A stretch of DNA of 54,963 nt from Bacteroidota bacterium (GTDB taxonomy: Bacteria > Bacteroidota > Bacteroidia > Chitinophagales > Chitinophagaceae), in assembly GCA_013285915.1 (NCBI GenBank), contig JABDGS010000013.1, positions 1 through 54,963 on the forward strand. Direction: 5' to 3'. This document shows positions 20,758 to 28,693 of this stretch, one piece after another. The notes under the pieces are model-generated. The model was not told the origin of the DNA. It saw only the letters and a program-made list of their open reading frames with translations, and did not search any database. Made by a program: the position numbers and the translations under genes. Position 1 is the first letter of the stretch. Each line of letters opens with the position of its first letter.

Positions 20758-21069
20758 TTATGCGAAATGCTTATCAATTTTTAAACAAATATTGTGTATG
20801 GTTATACCGGCATGCGTGCTGTCAACATGGCCCTGCCATTGCAGCAATATTGCAAATGCCCATGATGGCTTAACATGAAAGCTGTATTGCTTTTGCCACT
20901 CTACCTTTTGCTTGCTAAGCTTTACCCACAGTTCCTCAAGGCAGGCTTTTATAATGGCATCTTCCAACTCCATCATCTTATTATCGGCAAGCGCTTTATA
21001 GCCCTCAATAGCCTCATTAAGCTTGGCGCAGAAAGCTTCCATTGCGGCGTTGGTTAATTGTATTGTCAT
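20758..21069 (-). CDS. Phage early protein (103 aa), unknown function
   Basis: The product starts MTIQLTNAAMEAFCAKLNEA and has a helical N-terminal half (MELEDAIIKACLEELWVKLS) and a C-terminal half with aromatic residues (SFHVKPSWAFAILLQWQGH). It has no signal or membrane segment. Its first 53 bases overlap the end of the DnaA-like gene; Met10 at 21042 would reduce the overlap. It belongs to the early replication operon. I do not recognise the family. Confidence 0.5.
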   Translation of the reverse strand: MTIQLTNAAMEAFCAKLNEAIEGYKALADNKMMELEDAIIKACLEELWVKLSKQKVEWQKQYSFHVKPSWAFAILLQWQGHVDSTHAGITIHNICLKIDKHFA

Positions 21070-21487
21070 TTATTAAGGGGAGTTTAAACTTTTCTTCAAA
21101 AAACTTTATGGCATTAATAGTTGCAGCATCTTTTACTTTTATATACCCTTCAATGGTGTTTATTGAATTTATAATTGTGGTATGGTCTTGCCCAAGTTGC
21201 CTGCCAATAGTTACCATCTTATTATTCATTAAATGGTAGGCCAGGTAGCAATACATTTGCCGCGCTTTAACTATTGTACCTTTTCTGCCTTTCACCATTA
21301 TTTGAGCCCATGAAACATTATAGTAGTCGCATATCAGCATTTGTATAGCCGACTCGGAAATGTCTGTTGGGTTAACTGAAAGCTTTATTGCAACGCTGTA
21401 CCCTGCCAGGTGAGATAACTGCCTTTCAGTATCCTCAATAATCTTTATAACGGCTGGCAATACCTGGTCGCTTACCTGTATATTCAT
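21017..21487 (-). CDS. Phage protein with DnaA domain IV-like DNA-binding region
   Basis: The 156-residue product has a helical N-terminal part and then a segment matching the C-terminal DNA-binding domain of DnaA: RKGTIVKARQMYCYLAYHLM, then TIGRQLGQDHTTIINSINTI. The latter is the DnaA signature helix (G.DHTT...A...I). The AAA+ part of DnaA is absent. It likely binds DnaA-box-like sites on phage or host DNA and may help recruit replication proteins, or compete with host DnaA. It overlaps its upstream neighbour as ATGA, in the replication/transposition operon after MuB. Confidence 0.7.
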   Translation of the reverse strand: MNIQVSDQVLPAVIKIIEDTERQLSHLAGYSVAIKLSVNPTDISESAIQMLICDYYNVSWAQIMVKGRKGTIVKARQMYCYLAYHLMNNKMVTIGRQLGQDHTTIINSINTIEGYIKVKDAATINAIKFFEEKFKLPLINDNTINQRRNGSFLRQA

Positions 21488-21912
21488 TTCTTTTCCTCCT
21501 TATTCAGCACCGCTTCCCATATAACCTGGGTGGGCCTTATTTGGGTTGTTAAATAATATGGGTCGTTCAGGTCGGCATAAATGTTGGCCCATTGTGCGCT
21601 ACAGTGGTCGCCAAAATCGGTGGCAATAAACTGCTGGTTGCGTATTTTAAACTGGTTATCCCACCATGCCCAAAACAGCGGGCATTTTAAAAAGTCGGTT
21701 ATCAAATAATGATTATGGTCGGTTAGGTAAACAAGGTAACGCCGGGCAATACCTTTGCTAAAACGCTGGTACTGGCTTTCGGTAATGCCTAACAGGTGGC
21801 ATACCTGCTGCATGGCATCAATAGCGGCAAGCTGCTGCTTTTCTGCCTCGTCAAACACAAATGTGCTTAACAGATTATCAACCTCTTTTATTTGTGCTGG
21901 TGTGCTTTGCAT
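21484..21912 (-). CDS. Phage early protein (142 aa), unknown function
   Basis: I chose ATG 21912 (MQSTPAQIKEVDNLLSTFVF), because the frame opens 9 codons earlier inside the MuB gene. The product is mainly helical with Trp/Tyr-rich parts (FLKCPLFWAWWDNQFKIRNQ) and ends LNKEEKK. There is no signal or membrane segment. It follows MuB by about 10 bp and overlaps the DnaA-like gene as ATGA, so it is part of the transposition/replication operon. No family recognised. Confidence 0.5.
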   Translation of the reverse strand: MQSTPAQIKEVDNLLSTFVFDEAEKQQLAAIDAMQQVCHLLGITESQYQRFSKGIARRYLVYLTDHNHYLITDFLKCPLFWAWWDNQFKIRNQQFIATDFGDHCSAQWANIYADLNDPYYLTTQIRPTQVIWEAVLNKEEKK

Positions 21913-21922
21913 GGCGGTTGGT

Positions 21923-22780
21923 TTAGGCGGCGGTGTCAATTTTGTATGCGGTAATTAAATCACGCAATACCCTAATATCATTGTCGCACTGGTTATGAAA
22001 TTTTGCTATAGTGGCTTCGTCTGTTACGCCATTGAGTGAGCATATAACTGCAACGTCTTCTTTAAACTCCTTTTGTGTTGGGTTAATCTCAAAAAACATT
22101 TTGCGCATGCGGCTATATATTTCAGCATAACCACGCTTGCCACGTGCAACGCCAGCCTCAATACGTTTTTTAAGATATGGTGTGCCCAGGAACACTATAC
22201 CGCACTTCATGTTAAGCTTGTTTTCAAGGTCAATAAATATTTCAAACACTTCATCCCTAAGCTTGTCAACCTCGTCAAGCAACATTACAGGCTCATTATC
22301 GCGCTCCAGATACCTTACAAGGCTTGCAAGCATTTCTGCAAGGTTGCCGCTGCTATCTTTGCCCATTGCCCTTAAAATGCTGCGCAGCAGGTCTACCATA
22401 CGCATGTGCCTGTGGCAGCGCACATAATACGCAGTGCCATTGTTTGCACTAAAGGCATCAACAACGGTACTTTTACCCATGCTGGCATTGGCTATAATAC
22501 CGCGTATGCCATTGGGGTTTTCCTTTTCCATTTTGATGATGCCTGACGCTTTTTTAAACACACTGGTGGGTGCTATCTTCCATTCCTTTTGCTTAACGCA
22601 TGTTTTTTTTGCGAGTGTACGCCACATGGTCTCTGCAATGGCATTCCAGTTGCCGTTAAGTACCTGGCTTATTGTGGCGCTGCTTACATTAAGGCTGTGG
22701 GCTGCGCCTGCCTGGCTTTCATACTTTGTTACGTACTCTTTTACGCATTCCTGTATGAGGGTTTTTTGTTCGTGTGTCAT
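21923..22780 (-). CDS. MuB-like transposition target-selection ATPase
   Basis: The 285-residue product has an N-terminal HTH (residues about 18-45, AAHSLNVSSATISQVLNGNW) and an AAA+ ATPase core: Walker A NASMGKST near 97-104, Walker B PVMLLDEVDKLRD, and a sensor segment IVFLGTPYLKKRI. MuB binds target DNA in an ATP-dependent filament and delivers it to the MuA transposome, giving target immunity. The gene lies 27 bp after the transposase, the same order as Mu A-B. Confidence 0.85.
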   Translation of the reverse strand: MTHEQKTLIQECVKEYVTKYESQAGAAHSLNVSSATISQVLNGNWNAIAETMWRTLAKKTCVKQKEWKIAPTSVFKKASGIIKMEKENPNGIRGIIANASMGKSTVVDAFSANNGTAYYVRCHRHMRMVDLLRSILRAMGKDSSGNLAEMLASLVRYLERDNEPVMLLDEVDKLRDEVFEIFIDLENKLNMKCGIVFLGTPYLKKRIEAGVARGKRGYAEIYSRMRKMFFEINPTQKEFKEDVAVICSLNGVTDEATIAKFHNQCDNDIRVLRDLITAYKIDTAA

Positions 22781-22807
22781 GGCTTTTTATTTATTGGGAT
22801 TAATTGG

Positions 22808-24841
22808 TTACCTGTTTAATAAAGCTTTGTATACATCAAATTCCTCTGTTATCTCCTCCACATCGTTACCCGTATAACTTAGCGGCAATTGATAGCTGGC
22901 CTCTGCCAGTTGCTTAACCTGCTTGGGCACGGTAATACCGCGTTTTAAAATATCCTGCACATCAATATTAGCATCCTGTAAAACTGCTGTGCGCCTAACA
23001 GCTTTCGCTAATGCATTGGTGCTGTCGTCCTTTGCTTCCTGCATTATTTGGTTTAATAATGCGCGGCCACCCTGCGCGTGCATATCGGCCATACAGCCTG
23101 CAACCGGCGTCATACTGCTGGCTACAAACCGCAGCTTTTCGCCATCGGTAATAAGCACCCTGTTCATATCGTAGGGGTCGTAAATAACCTGTACCTGCTT
23201 GCCGTTGTTTGGCATGTAAAGGGCTGGCGGCACACTGTAGGCATACTTAATGCCCATAATGGTTGGGCGAACACCTGCGCTGGTAATGCTGTTTTGACTG
23301 CCATTGCGCGGCGCATGGGCAAACCCGAATTTCAACAGGCGCTGTTCGTCGCTAATAGGTATCTTCTTTTCTTCCGGCATTGCGGCCCATGCCTCAAGCC
23401 ATTCCTGCTGCCTGCTTTTATTGGCTGGGTTATAGTTGCGGGGTTGCGTGCGCAGGCGTTCTACAAAATCAGCCATCTGCTTTTCGGCGTCACATATATG
23501 CGGCCAGTTTTTGCGGTTGGCTAAAACAGCCTCTTTATTTACGCCTATAGTTTTTGCACCTATGTTGTGGCCGTTGTAGTTGTTGTTGCCAATTTTAAGG
23601 CTGCGCTCCCAATCAATGTGTCCGAAAAAGTTCTCAAGCCAGCCACGGTTTTTACTGCCCACCGGCGTATCGCAGTAATGGGCAATGCTTTCGTAAAAAG
23701 GGCGAAGCTGTTTAATGTTCCACTGGTCTGTTTTAACCTCAAAAGGCAAATACCAGCCGCCCGTAAGATCGTGTATATGGTGCATGGCGTTCAGGTAGGC
23801 CAGGCGTACCAGTTCTGTGCCCTGCATTTCGCCATCGGTAATGGCATAGCCCAAAATATAATCGTTAAAGCTGTCGGTAACAATAATGCCCTTTATGCGC
23901 TTGTAATCCTGCTGGTCGTTTGTAAACCACCAGTCCAAATGGTTATCATCGCTTTCAACCAGGTACAGCGGTTGGGTTGGGCGCTGGCGCATAACCTTGC
24001 GGCGGCTGTTTTTATTCCATGCCTCGCGGCCACTGCGGGTATGTTCAATTTCTGGTTTCCATTCCGCAAGCTTGTTGGCTACGGTTTGGCCGGTAATGGG
24101 CTTGTAGTTATTTTCCGCAGCCCACTTGTTATACTGGTGGGCTATAAGCTGGCAATCAAACTGGTTGCTTTCGGCCAGCATAGCTATAAGTAAGCTTTTA
24201 CTTATTTCGTCGGTAAGTTTGGCGGCAGACTGGTTGCCAAAACGGGGGTCTATAAGGGAGGCGTAGCCGGTAGCCTTGTATTCGTTTATCTTTTCAGTAA
24301 GGCGGGTATAACTTACAGGGAAATTTGCGCTTATGCGGCCTGTTTTTTTCTCCGTCTCAAGCAGTTCACGCACATGGGTAAAAAACTGGTCTATACTAAG
24401 CTTTAAACCCTCTTTAATTACCTTTTTAGCGTTATCGCGGCTGCTTATTATCATGTTAAGCCATGCAGCCTCGTTGCTGTATTTTTGGGCGGTTTCTGTG
24501 GGTAATTTTTTATCGTCAGCAAGCTGGTGGGTGAAGAAAAACGACTCTGCTTTAAAATCTTTGGTAACCAGGGCGCGGATAGGTGCTTTGGCAAGGTAGT
24601 CGGCAGGGTTGCCGTATAAAGCCTCAACCATCTGGCGGTATTTGGGTGCCATACCTTCGTAGCAGTAAAGAACTTTGCGTTTGTCTGCCGTGTCGTTAAT
24701 GGATGGCAGCATGCGGTTGCCAACACTATTTGCCTTACGCAGGTACAATTCAACCTTTTCAACCGGCTTTTGCTCAAACTTTGCAATAGCTGCGGCAACT
24801 TCCTGAAATTCTATATAAGGCTTGTTTTCTAAAAGTTTCAT
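22808..24841 (-). CDS. MuA-like DDE transposase
   Basis: The 677-residue product is close to MuA in length. It has a helical N-terminal end-binding region, a central catalytic core with VESDDNHLDWWF (about 295-306), FEVKTDQWN (about 368-375) and KNRGWLENFFGHID (398-410). The probable D-D-E residues are Asp298 or Asp303, Asp372 and Glu403. A C-terminal region for MuB contact follows. It pairs phage ends, nicks them and joins them to target DNA, driving replicative transposition. It is the first large gene of the early operon after the Ner-like gene. Confidence 0.88.
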   Translation of the reverse strand: MKLLENKPYIEFQEVAAAIAKFEQKPVEKVELYLRKANSVGNRMLPSINDTADKRKVLYCYEGMAPKYRQMVEALYGNPADYLAKAPIRALVTKDFKAESFFFTHQLADDKKLPTETAQKYSNEAAWLNMIISSRDNAKKVIKEGLKLSIDQFFTHVRELLETEKKTGRISANFPVSYTRLTEKINEYKATGYASLIDPRFGNQSAAKLTDEISKSLLIAMLAESNQFDCQLIAHQYNKWAAENNYKPITGQTVANKLAEWKPEIEHTRSGREAWNKNSRRKVMRQRPTQPLYLVESDDNHLDWWFTNDQQDYKRIKGIIVTDSFNDYILGYAITDGEMQGTELVRLAYLNAMHHIHDLTGGWYLPFEVKTDQWNIKQLRPFYESIAHYCDTPVGSKNRGWLENFFGHIDWERSLKIGNNNYNGHNIGAKTIGVNKEAVLANRKNWPHICDAEKQMADFVERLRTQPRNYNPANKSRQQEWLEAWAAMPEEKKIPISDEQRLLKFGFAHAPRNGSQNSITSAGVRPTIMGIKYAYSVPPALYMPNNGKQVQVIYDPYDMNRVLITDGEKLRFVASSMTPVAGCMADMHAQGGRALLNQIMQEAKDDSTNALAKAVRRTAVLQDANIDVQDILKRGITVPKQVKQLAEASYQLPLSYTGNDVEEITEEFDVYKALLNR

Positions 24842-24853
24842 GGGAAAGGTTGT

Positions 24854-25069
24854 TTAGTTGAAGGGGACTTGTTTTCTAAATTCGCTTACCATGTTTCTTA
24901 AAAGCGCGTTATCTAACTCCTCAAAAAGTACCATGTAGTCTCTAAAAACATCCTCGTTCTCCCTATCGCCGTCAACAATCATCCTCACTCCTCTCCGAGA
25001 AAGCCCATGCTTTTCTGCGGTTTTTTGTATGGCAAGCGCCCGAAGATTGTCCCTTTTCTTTTGTTTCAT
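24854..25069 (-). CDS. Ner-like HTH early regulator
   Basis: The frame is open from 25156, but the ATG at 25069 (MKQKKRDNLRALAIQKTAEK) gives a compact 71-residue DNA-binding protein with an HTH (TAEKHGLSRRGVRMIVDGDR) and an acidic helical C-terminus. The longer form would cover the repressor-early promoter region. By position, between the repressor and transposase genes, it matches Mu ner, which turns early transcription down. It is 12 bp ahead of the transposase gene. Confidence 0.6.
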   Translation of the reverse strand: MKQKKRDNLRALAIQKTAEKHGLSRRGVRMIVDGDRENEDVFRDYMVLFEELDNALLRNMVSEFRKQVPFN

Positions 25070-25111
25070 GGGAGTTTTAATTACTTTTATGCTGTTCCTT
25101 TCAAGTGAACA

Positions 25112-25144
25112 CAAATTTAATCTCAAAAATTTGACATTACCAAA
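25112..25144 (-). promoter_or_regulatory. Candidate Bacteroidetes-type early promoter
   Basis: On the minus strand TAAATTTG (25119-25112) matches the Bacteroidetes -7 consensus TAnnTTTG exactly. TTTG (25144-25141) stands 21 nt upstream as a possible -33 element. The transcript would start about 40 bp before the Ner-like ATG at 25069 and read the transposase operon. The spacing is slightly long. Confidence 0.45.
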
Positions 25145-25169
25145 TCTTTTTGCCAATTTTCTGACATAA
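25132..25169 (+). promoter_or_regulatory. Direct repeats between repressor and early genes, operator candidates
   Basis: TGACATTA (25132-25139) and TGACATAA (25162-25169) are 30 bp apart, about three helical turns. They lie between the repressor start (25173) and the early -7 box, one of them beside the putative -33 element. This is where repressor or Ner operators should be. Confidence 0.4.
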
Positions 25170-25172
25170 TTT

Positions 25173-26114
25173 ATGAAAAATTACTTTTCAAGCAACCTTT
25201 ATTACTTGCGAACGACCAGGAAACTAAGTCAATCAGACATTGGTAATCAAATAGATAAGGGGCATACTACTATTGGTAATTGGGAGAATGGCAAAGGTGG
25301 GCCAGATGTATTTGAATTGGCTAAACTTTCTCAATTTTTTGAGATAAGTACCGATGATATTATTTTTAGTGATTTAGAGAAAGGTAACCTAATTGAAAAA
25401 AAAGCAGATTTAAAAACAGAGCAAAAAGGTAACCTAAAAGGGAACGCAATTGGTAACCTAAATACCAAAAAAGAGGCTAATTACGGCGATATTGAGGATC
25501 CAGCGCCTTGGGTGTTGCAGGAAGGGATTAAAACAGATAACAAGGCCATAGTAATGCCCCGCGTGGTTACAATTGACACCAAAGGGGAGGAAAATGCGGT
25601 ATTTGTGCCGGTAAGGGCGCGCGCAGGGTATTTAATGGGTTATGGAGATGCTGAATTTATAGGCACATTGCCCGCTTTTAAGATAATTGGCGACCGCAAT
25701 AAAAGCTACAGGATATTTGAAGTTGATGGAAATAGCATGTTCCCCGCCTTACACGATAAAGATACCGTAGATGCTTACTGGATAAAGCTTTCAGAAATAA
25801 GGGATGACAGGATACACGTTATTTTAACCAAGAATGACGGCGTTTTAATAAAGCGAGTAATTAACCGTTTCAGCGAGGGCCACCTTGTTTGCAAAAGCGA
25901 TAACAACGACAAAGGCGAATACCCGCCAATAATACTGCCTATACACGATGTTTTAGAGGTTTGGTACGTAGAAAAGGCCACCAGCCACAATTTAGCCAAG
26001 CCAGGGGAGATTTATAAGCGCATGATAGACCTTGAGGCCAACGTTGCTTTACTTATGCACCGCGCCGGGCTATTAAACCTGCCCCAAAACCCACCCAAAA
26101 TGGAAGGCAATTAA
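25173..26114 (+). CDS. Prophage repressor, XRE HTH plus S24 (LexA-type) peptidase domain
   Basis: The 313-residue product has an N-terminal XRE HTH (YLRTTRKLSQSDIGNQIDKG, residues 11-30 onward). A Lys/Asn-rich linker with repeated GNL units (about 70-105) follows, then an S24 domain. The expected self-cleavage bond is Ala151-Gly152 (RARAGY), the nucleophile Ser188 (DGNSMFP) and the general base Lys227 (VLIKRV). It should therefore be inactivated by activated RecA, so this prophage is probably SOS-inducible, unlike Mu itself. It is transcribed away from the early genes and toward the phage end. Confidence 0.88.
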   Translation: MKNYFSSNLYYLRTTRKLSQSDIGNQIDKGHTTIGNWENGKGGPDVFELAKLSQFFEISTDDIIFSDLEKGNLIEKKADLKTEQKGNLKGNAIGNLNTKKEANYGDIEDPAPWVLQEGIKTDNKAIVMPRVVTIDTKGEENAVFVPVRARAGYLMGYGDAEFIGTLPAFKIIGDRNKSYRIFEVDGNSMFPALHDKDTVDAYWIKLSEIRDDRIHVILTKNDGVLIKRVINRFSEGHLVCKSDNNDKGEYPPIILPIHDVLEVWYVEKATSHNLAKPGEIYKRMIDLEANVALLMHRAGLLNLPQNPPKMEGN

Positions 26115-26177
26115 CCGCAACGTTTTTTATCGGCAAATTGGATTATACACATCAAACCCGCGCCGGTATTGCTTTTC

Positions 26178-26192
26178 GTGCAAAATTTGCAC
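26178..26192. promoter_or_regulatory. Palindrome near the phage end
   Basis: GTGCAAA and TTTGCAC form perfect 7-bp arms around one central base. It could be a repressor or transposase binding site. A related half site TTTGCAAGTAATGCAC follows near 26275. Confidence 0.35.
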
Positions 26193-26319
26193 ATTTTATA
26201 AGCTTTATTAAATTATCCTTTTCGTTTTACCCCCCTTAATAGGGAGTAAAAAAATAATGTATTAATTCATACTTTTTGCAAGTAATGCACTGATAATGAG
26301 GCTATTACAATTTTTAGCG

Positions 26320-26358
26320 TTCCTCCTTTTTCCTCCCTTTTTCCTCCCGGTTTCCTCC
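26320..26358. repeat. Four helically phased TTCCTCC repeats
   Basis: TTCCTCC starts at 26320, 26330, 26341 and 26352, a spacing of 10-11 bp, so all copies face one side of the helix. They lie between the repressor and the 3' end of host yceI, where the phage terminus is expected. They may be end-binding sites or a host element downstream of yceI. Confidence 0.5.
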
Positions 26359-26374
26359 GTAGCAGGCGGGCCAG

Positions 26375-26896
26375 TTAGGGGTTTGCCTGAACTTTAAGGG
26401 TTACTTTAACTTCATCGCTTAATACCATGCTGCCACCGCCAATATCAAAATCGCGTCGGTTGATATTAAAATTGCCCTGGAAGAGGTAGCCGCTGCCGGA
26501 GGATGTGACAGTAATAGGAAAGTTTATTGATTTTGTTATGCCTTTAATGGTAAGATTACCGGTTACATTGGTTGCACTTACAGCGGTGCTTGTAAAATTG
26601 ATAGTAGGGAAGCGGGCAATATCAAAATACTTTTCTTCCTTTAAATCTTTATCACGCATGTCAATACCGGTATTTAGGGTATTAACATCAACACTTGCAT
26701 TTATTTGGCTTGCGGCGGGGTTGGCAGCATCCCATTTAATGGTGCCTTTCAGGCCGTTAATGCTTCCTTTGGTGTTTATGCCAAAATTTTTAATAACAAA
26801 AGTTACAGCGTCGGCACTATCAACAGGCTTTAATGTAACAAGGGTAAAACTGCATAATAATAATCCCAATAAAACGGGTAAAGCTGCTTTTTTCAT
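26375..26896 (-). CDS. YceI family protein
   Basis: The 173-residue product has a signal peptide (MKKAALPVLLGLLLCSFTLV) and the YceI lipocalin-like barrel: VTFVIKNFGINTKGSINGLK, DMRDKDLKEEKYFDIARFPT and GNLTIKGITKSINFPITV are typical strands. YceI proteins bind isoprenoid or other hydrophobic molecules in the periplasm or at the surface. It is the first host gene beyond the prophage. The prophage lies downstream of its 3' end and does not break it. Confidence 0.85.
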   Translation of the reverse strand: MKKAALPVLLGLLLCSFTLVTLKPVDSADAVTFVIKNFGINTKGSINGLKGTIKWDAANPAASQINASVDVNTLNTGIDMRDKDLKEEKYFDIARFPTINFTSTAVSATNVTGNLTIKGITKSINFPITVTSSGSGYLFQGNFNINRRDFDIGGGSMVLSDEVKVTLKVQANP

Positions 26897-27051
26897 GTAT
26901 GTGTAATATTATGCAAAGCAAAACATTCTTATTAATCAAACGGTTGCCCTGTTTATTATAATTAGGTTAAAACTAACACATTGCGATGCCGGAACGCCAT
27001 TGCATTAAACAAATTGGCATTATATTTTTAATGGTTACGATAAATGCATAT

Positions 27052-28140
27052 ATGCCCGAAACTGTACAACTACCAAAGCTCTCACACCGTGCATTATTAA
27101 CGGCTGATAAAAACCCTGAAAAGGCGGCAATGCTTGTTAAGCTTGTATATGTAGATACAAACGGGCCTGGTATTATTCGGGCACAGCATGGTAAAAAGGT
27201 TACCTATATTTTTGATAATAAGCCATTAAAAGATAATAAAGAAAAGGACCGCATAAGAAAACTTGTTATTCCGCCGGCATGGACCGATGTATGGATTTGC
27301 CCTTTGCCCAACGGCCACATACAGGCAACCGGCTTTGATGCGCGCCGCCGTAAGCAATACCGCTACCACGAGTTATGGAATGTGCTTAGGAATGAAACAA
27401 AATACCACAGGTTATACGAGTTTGGCAAAGTATTGCCGCAAATACGCCTGAAGATGGAAGCAGACCTTGCAGGTGCGGCCCTTACACAAAACAAAGTACT
27501 TGCAGTGGTGCTTAGCGTTATGGAAAGAACATATATCCGTATAGGCAACAGCGAATATGAGAAGACGAATGGCAGTTATGGTTTAACTACTTTAAAAGAC
27601 CGGCACGCAACTATTAACGGAGATAAGGTTAAGTTTTCATTTAAAGGGAAAAAGGGTGTATACCATGATATTACCCTAAAAAACAGGCGGCTTGCGAAAG
27701 CTGTAAAGGCTTGCCGCGATGTACCCGGTAAGGAGTTGTTTCAATATTATGATGAGGAGGGTAAGCGGCGCCCAATTGATTCAGGTATGTTAAACAATTA
27801 TATTCACGAAGCAGCCGGAACAGATTTTAGCGCAAAGGATTTTAGAACATGGGCGGGATCATTGCAGGCGCTGCAAGCATTTCGCTCAGTTGGCGAAGCG
27901 CTTACCGATGCAGATTGCAAAAGGAATATTGTAAAGGTGCTTGATGAGGTAAGCAATAAACTTGGAAATACAAGAACGGTATGCAAAAAATATTATGTGC
28001 ACCCATCTCTGGTGAAATTATACGAAGAAAGAAAGCTTGTGAACTACCTGGGCGAGCTGGATAAGATTGAAGAACCGGATGATATATCAGGGTTAACGCA
28101 CGAGGAGCAATTATTAATGCGGATTTTAAAACAAGCGTAA
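27052..28140 (+). CDS. DNA topoisomerase IB
   Basis: I chose ATG 27052 (MPETVQLPKLSHRALLTADK); the frame opens at 26986. The product has the bacterial/poxvirus topoisomerase IB form: an N-terminal part with RIRKLVIPPAWTDVWICP and GFDARRRKQYRYH, then the catalytic part with RIGNSEYEKTNGSYGLTTL and KDFRTWAGSL. Near the C-terminus KKYYVHPSL contains the catalytic Tyr that bonds to the 3' phosphate. It relaxes supercoils without ATP. Such enzymes are common in soil Bacteroidetes. The neighbouring Ku/LigD genes suggest a DNA-repair setting. Confidence 0.88.
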   Translation: MPETVQLPKLSHRALLTADKNPEKAAMLVKLVYVDTNGPGIIRAQHGKKVTYIFDNKPLKDNKEKDRIRKLVIPPAWTDVWICPLPNGHIQATGFDARRRKQYRYHELWNVLRNETKYHRLYEFGKVLPQIRLKMEADLAGAALTQNKVLAVVLSVMERTYIRIGNSEYEKTNGSYGLTTLKDRHATINGDKVKFSFKGKKGVYHDITLKNRRLAKAVKACRDVPGKELFQYYDEEGKRRPIDSGMLNNYIHEAAGTDFSAKDFRTWAGSLQALQAFRSVGEALTDADCKRNIVKVLDEVSNKLGNTRTVCKKYYVHPSLVKLYEERKLVNYLGELDKIEEPDDISGLTHEEQLLMRILKQA

Positions 28141-28264
28141 AGCAAAATACAAATGCAACACTGTAAGAGATACAAATGTTGCAGTGGTTAGTAACAATAT
28201 AAATTGCTGCGGCAAAAAAATTTTCTCTATTGAGTTAGGAACGGGGTATGAGAACTTTAAAACT

Positions 28265-28326
28265 AAACGTACCCGGCATACACTAAGGCCACATCATCAA
28301 TCACTCACCTTAGCCGTGGTACGTTT
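28265..28326. other. Nested hairpin in the topoisomerase IB-LigD gap
   Basis: AAACGTACC (28265-28273) pairs with GGTACGTTT (28318-28326), and CTAAGG (28283-28288) with CCTTAG (28308-28313). CGG/CCG adds three pairs between them. It could be a structured RNA, a two-way terminator, or a large operator. No U tract is present. The rest of 28141-28385 shows nothing clear. Confidence 0.45.
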
Positions 28327-28385
28327 ATGTTGTATAAATGTTTTTCATAGCGAATAAAACGGGCGGATAAAAATATACTTATCTA

Positions 28386-28532
28386 TCATGCCCTTTGAAT
28401 AATTGCTAACAGCAATGAAATTACAGCCAGTACAATAAGTATATGTATAAGGCCGCCAACGCTGTAAACAAATACGCCTAATAGCCAGCCTATTATTAAT
28501 ATAACGGCTATTATGTACAGGATGCTTCTCAT
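28386..28532 (-). CDS. Small membrane protein (48 aa), lmo0937 family
   Basis: A frame from ATG (28532-28530) to TGA (28388-28386) encodes 48 residues: MRSILYIIAVILIIGWLLGV, then a Gly/His turn (YSVGGLIHILIVLAV) and a short second helix. This WLLG...GLIH pattern is the lmo0937 family of two-helix membrane proteins, which is widespread in Bacteroidetes and often stress-induced. Its function is unknown. It is followed after about 140 bp by the end of ligD on the opposite side of a gap. Confidence 0.75.
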   Translation of the reverse strand: MRSILYIIAVILIIGWLLGVFVYSVGGLIHILIVLAVISLLLAIIQRA

Positions 28533-28693
28533 AAAATAAAAAAATTAAGGTTAATAATAAGAGTGTTTAACGATACTATTATAATGTAAAAACGGTGCCA
28601 GAAAAAAATGGAATGATGCTAAATGCAGTTGGGGCAGAATAAATACGAACGGCAATGTTAGTGTGAAATAAAGTCTACACCATTTATAAAGTT

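Larger units (their letters stand above)
1..26360. mobile_element. Mu-like transposable prophage (left end outside the window)
   Basis: The block holds a coherent set of transposable-phage genes: cleavable repressor, Ner-like HTH, MuA-type DDE transposase, MuB-type ATPase, Gam, GemA-like protein, Mu gp27/28-like terminase, gp29-like portal, gpF, gpG and gp36/37-like proteins, capsid and a sheath-like protein that implies a contractile tail. The repressor points outward to the right, as Mu c points to the Mu left end, so the phage 'L' end should lie between the repressor stop (26114) and the 3' end of host yceI (26375). I could not fix the terminal bases or the target duplication. The other end is left of base 1. 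A transposable Bacteroides phage with a DGR (Hankyphage) is known. This element is of the same general kind but sits in a different host. Confidence 0.93.
26115..26374. other. Prophage right-end region without genes
   Basis: This AT-rich stretch lies between the repressor stop and host yceI. It should contain the phage L end with transposase-binding sites. I see a 15-bp palindrome (26178-26192) and phased TTCCTCC repeats (26320-26358), but cannot place the exact terminus. Confidence 0.5.

Noticed and set aside
25070-25156. Longer start of the Ner-like gene
   Set aside because: It would cover the promoter and operator candidates; the ATG at 25069 gives a normal compact HTH protein.
26320-26358. 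CRISPR array
   Set aside because: The repeats are only 7 bp with 3-4 bp between them, and there are no cas genes in the window.
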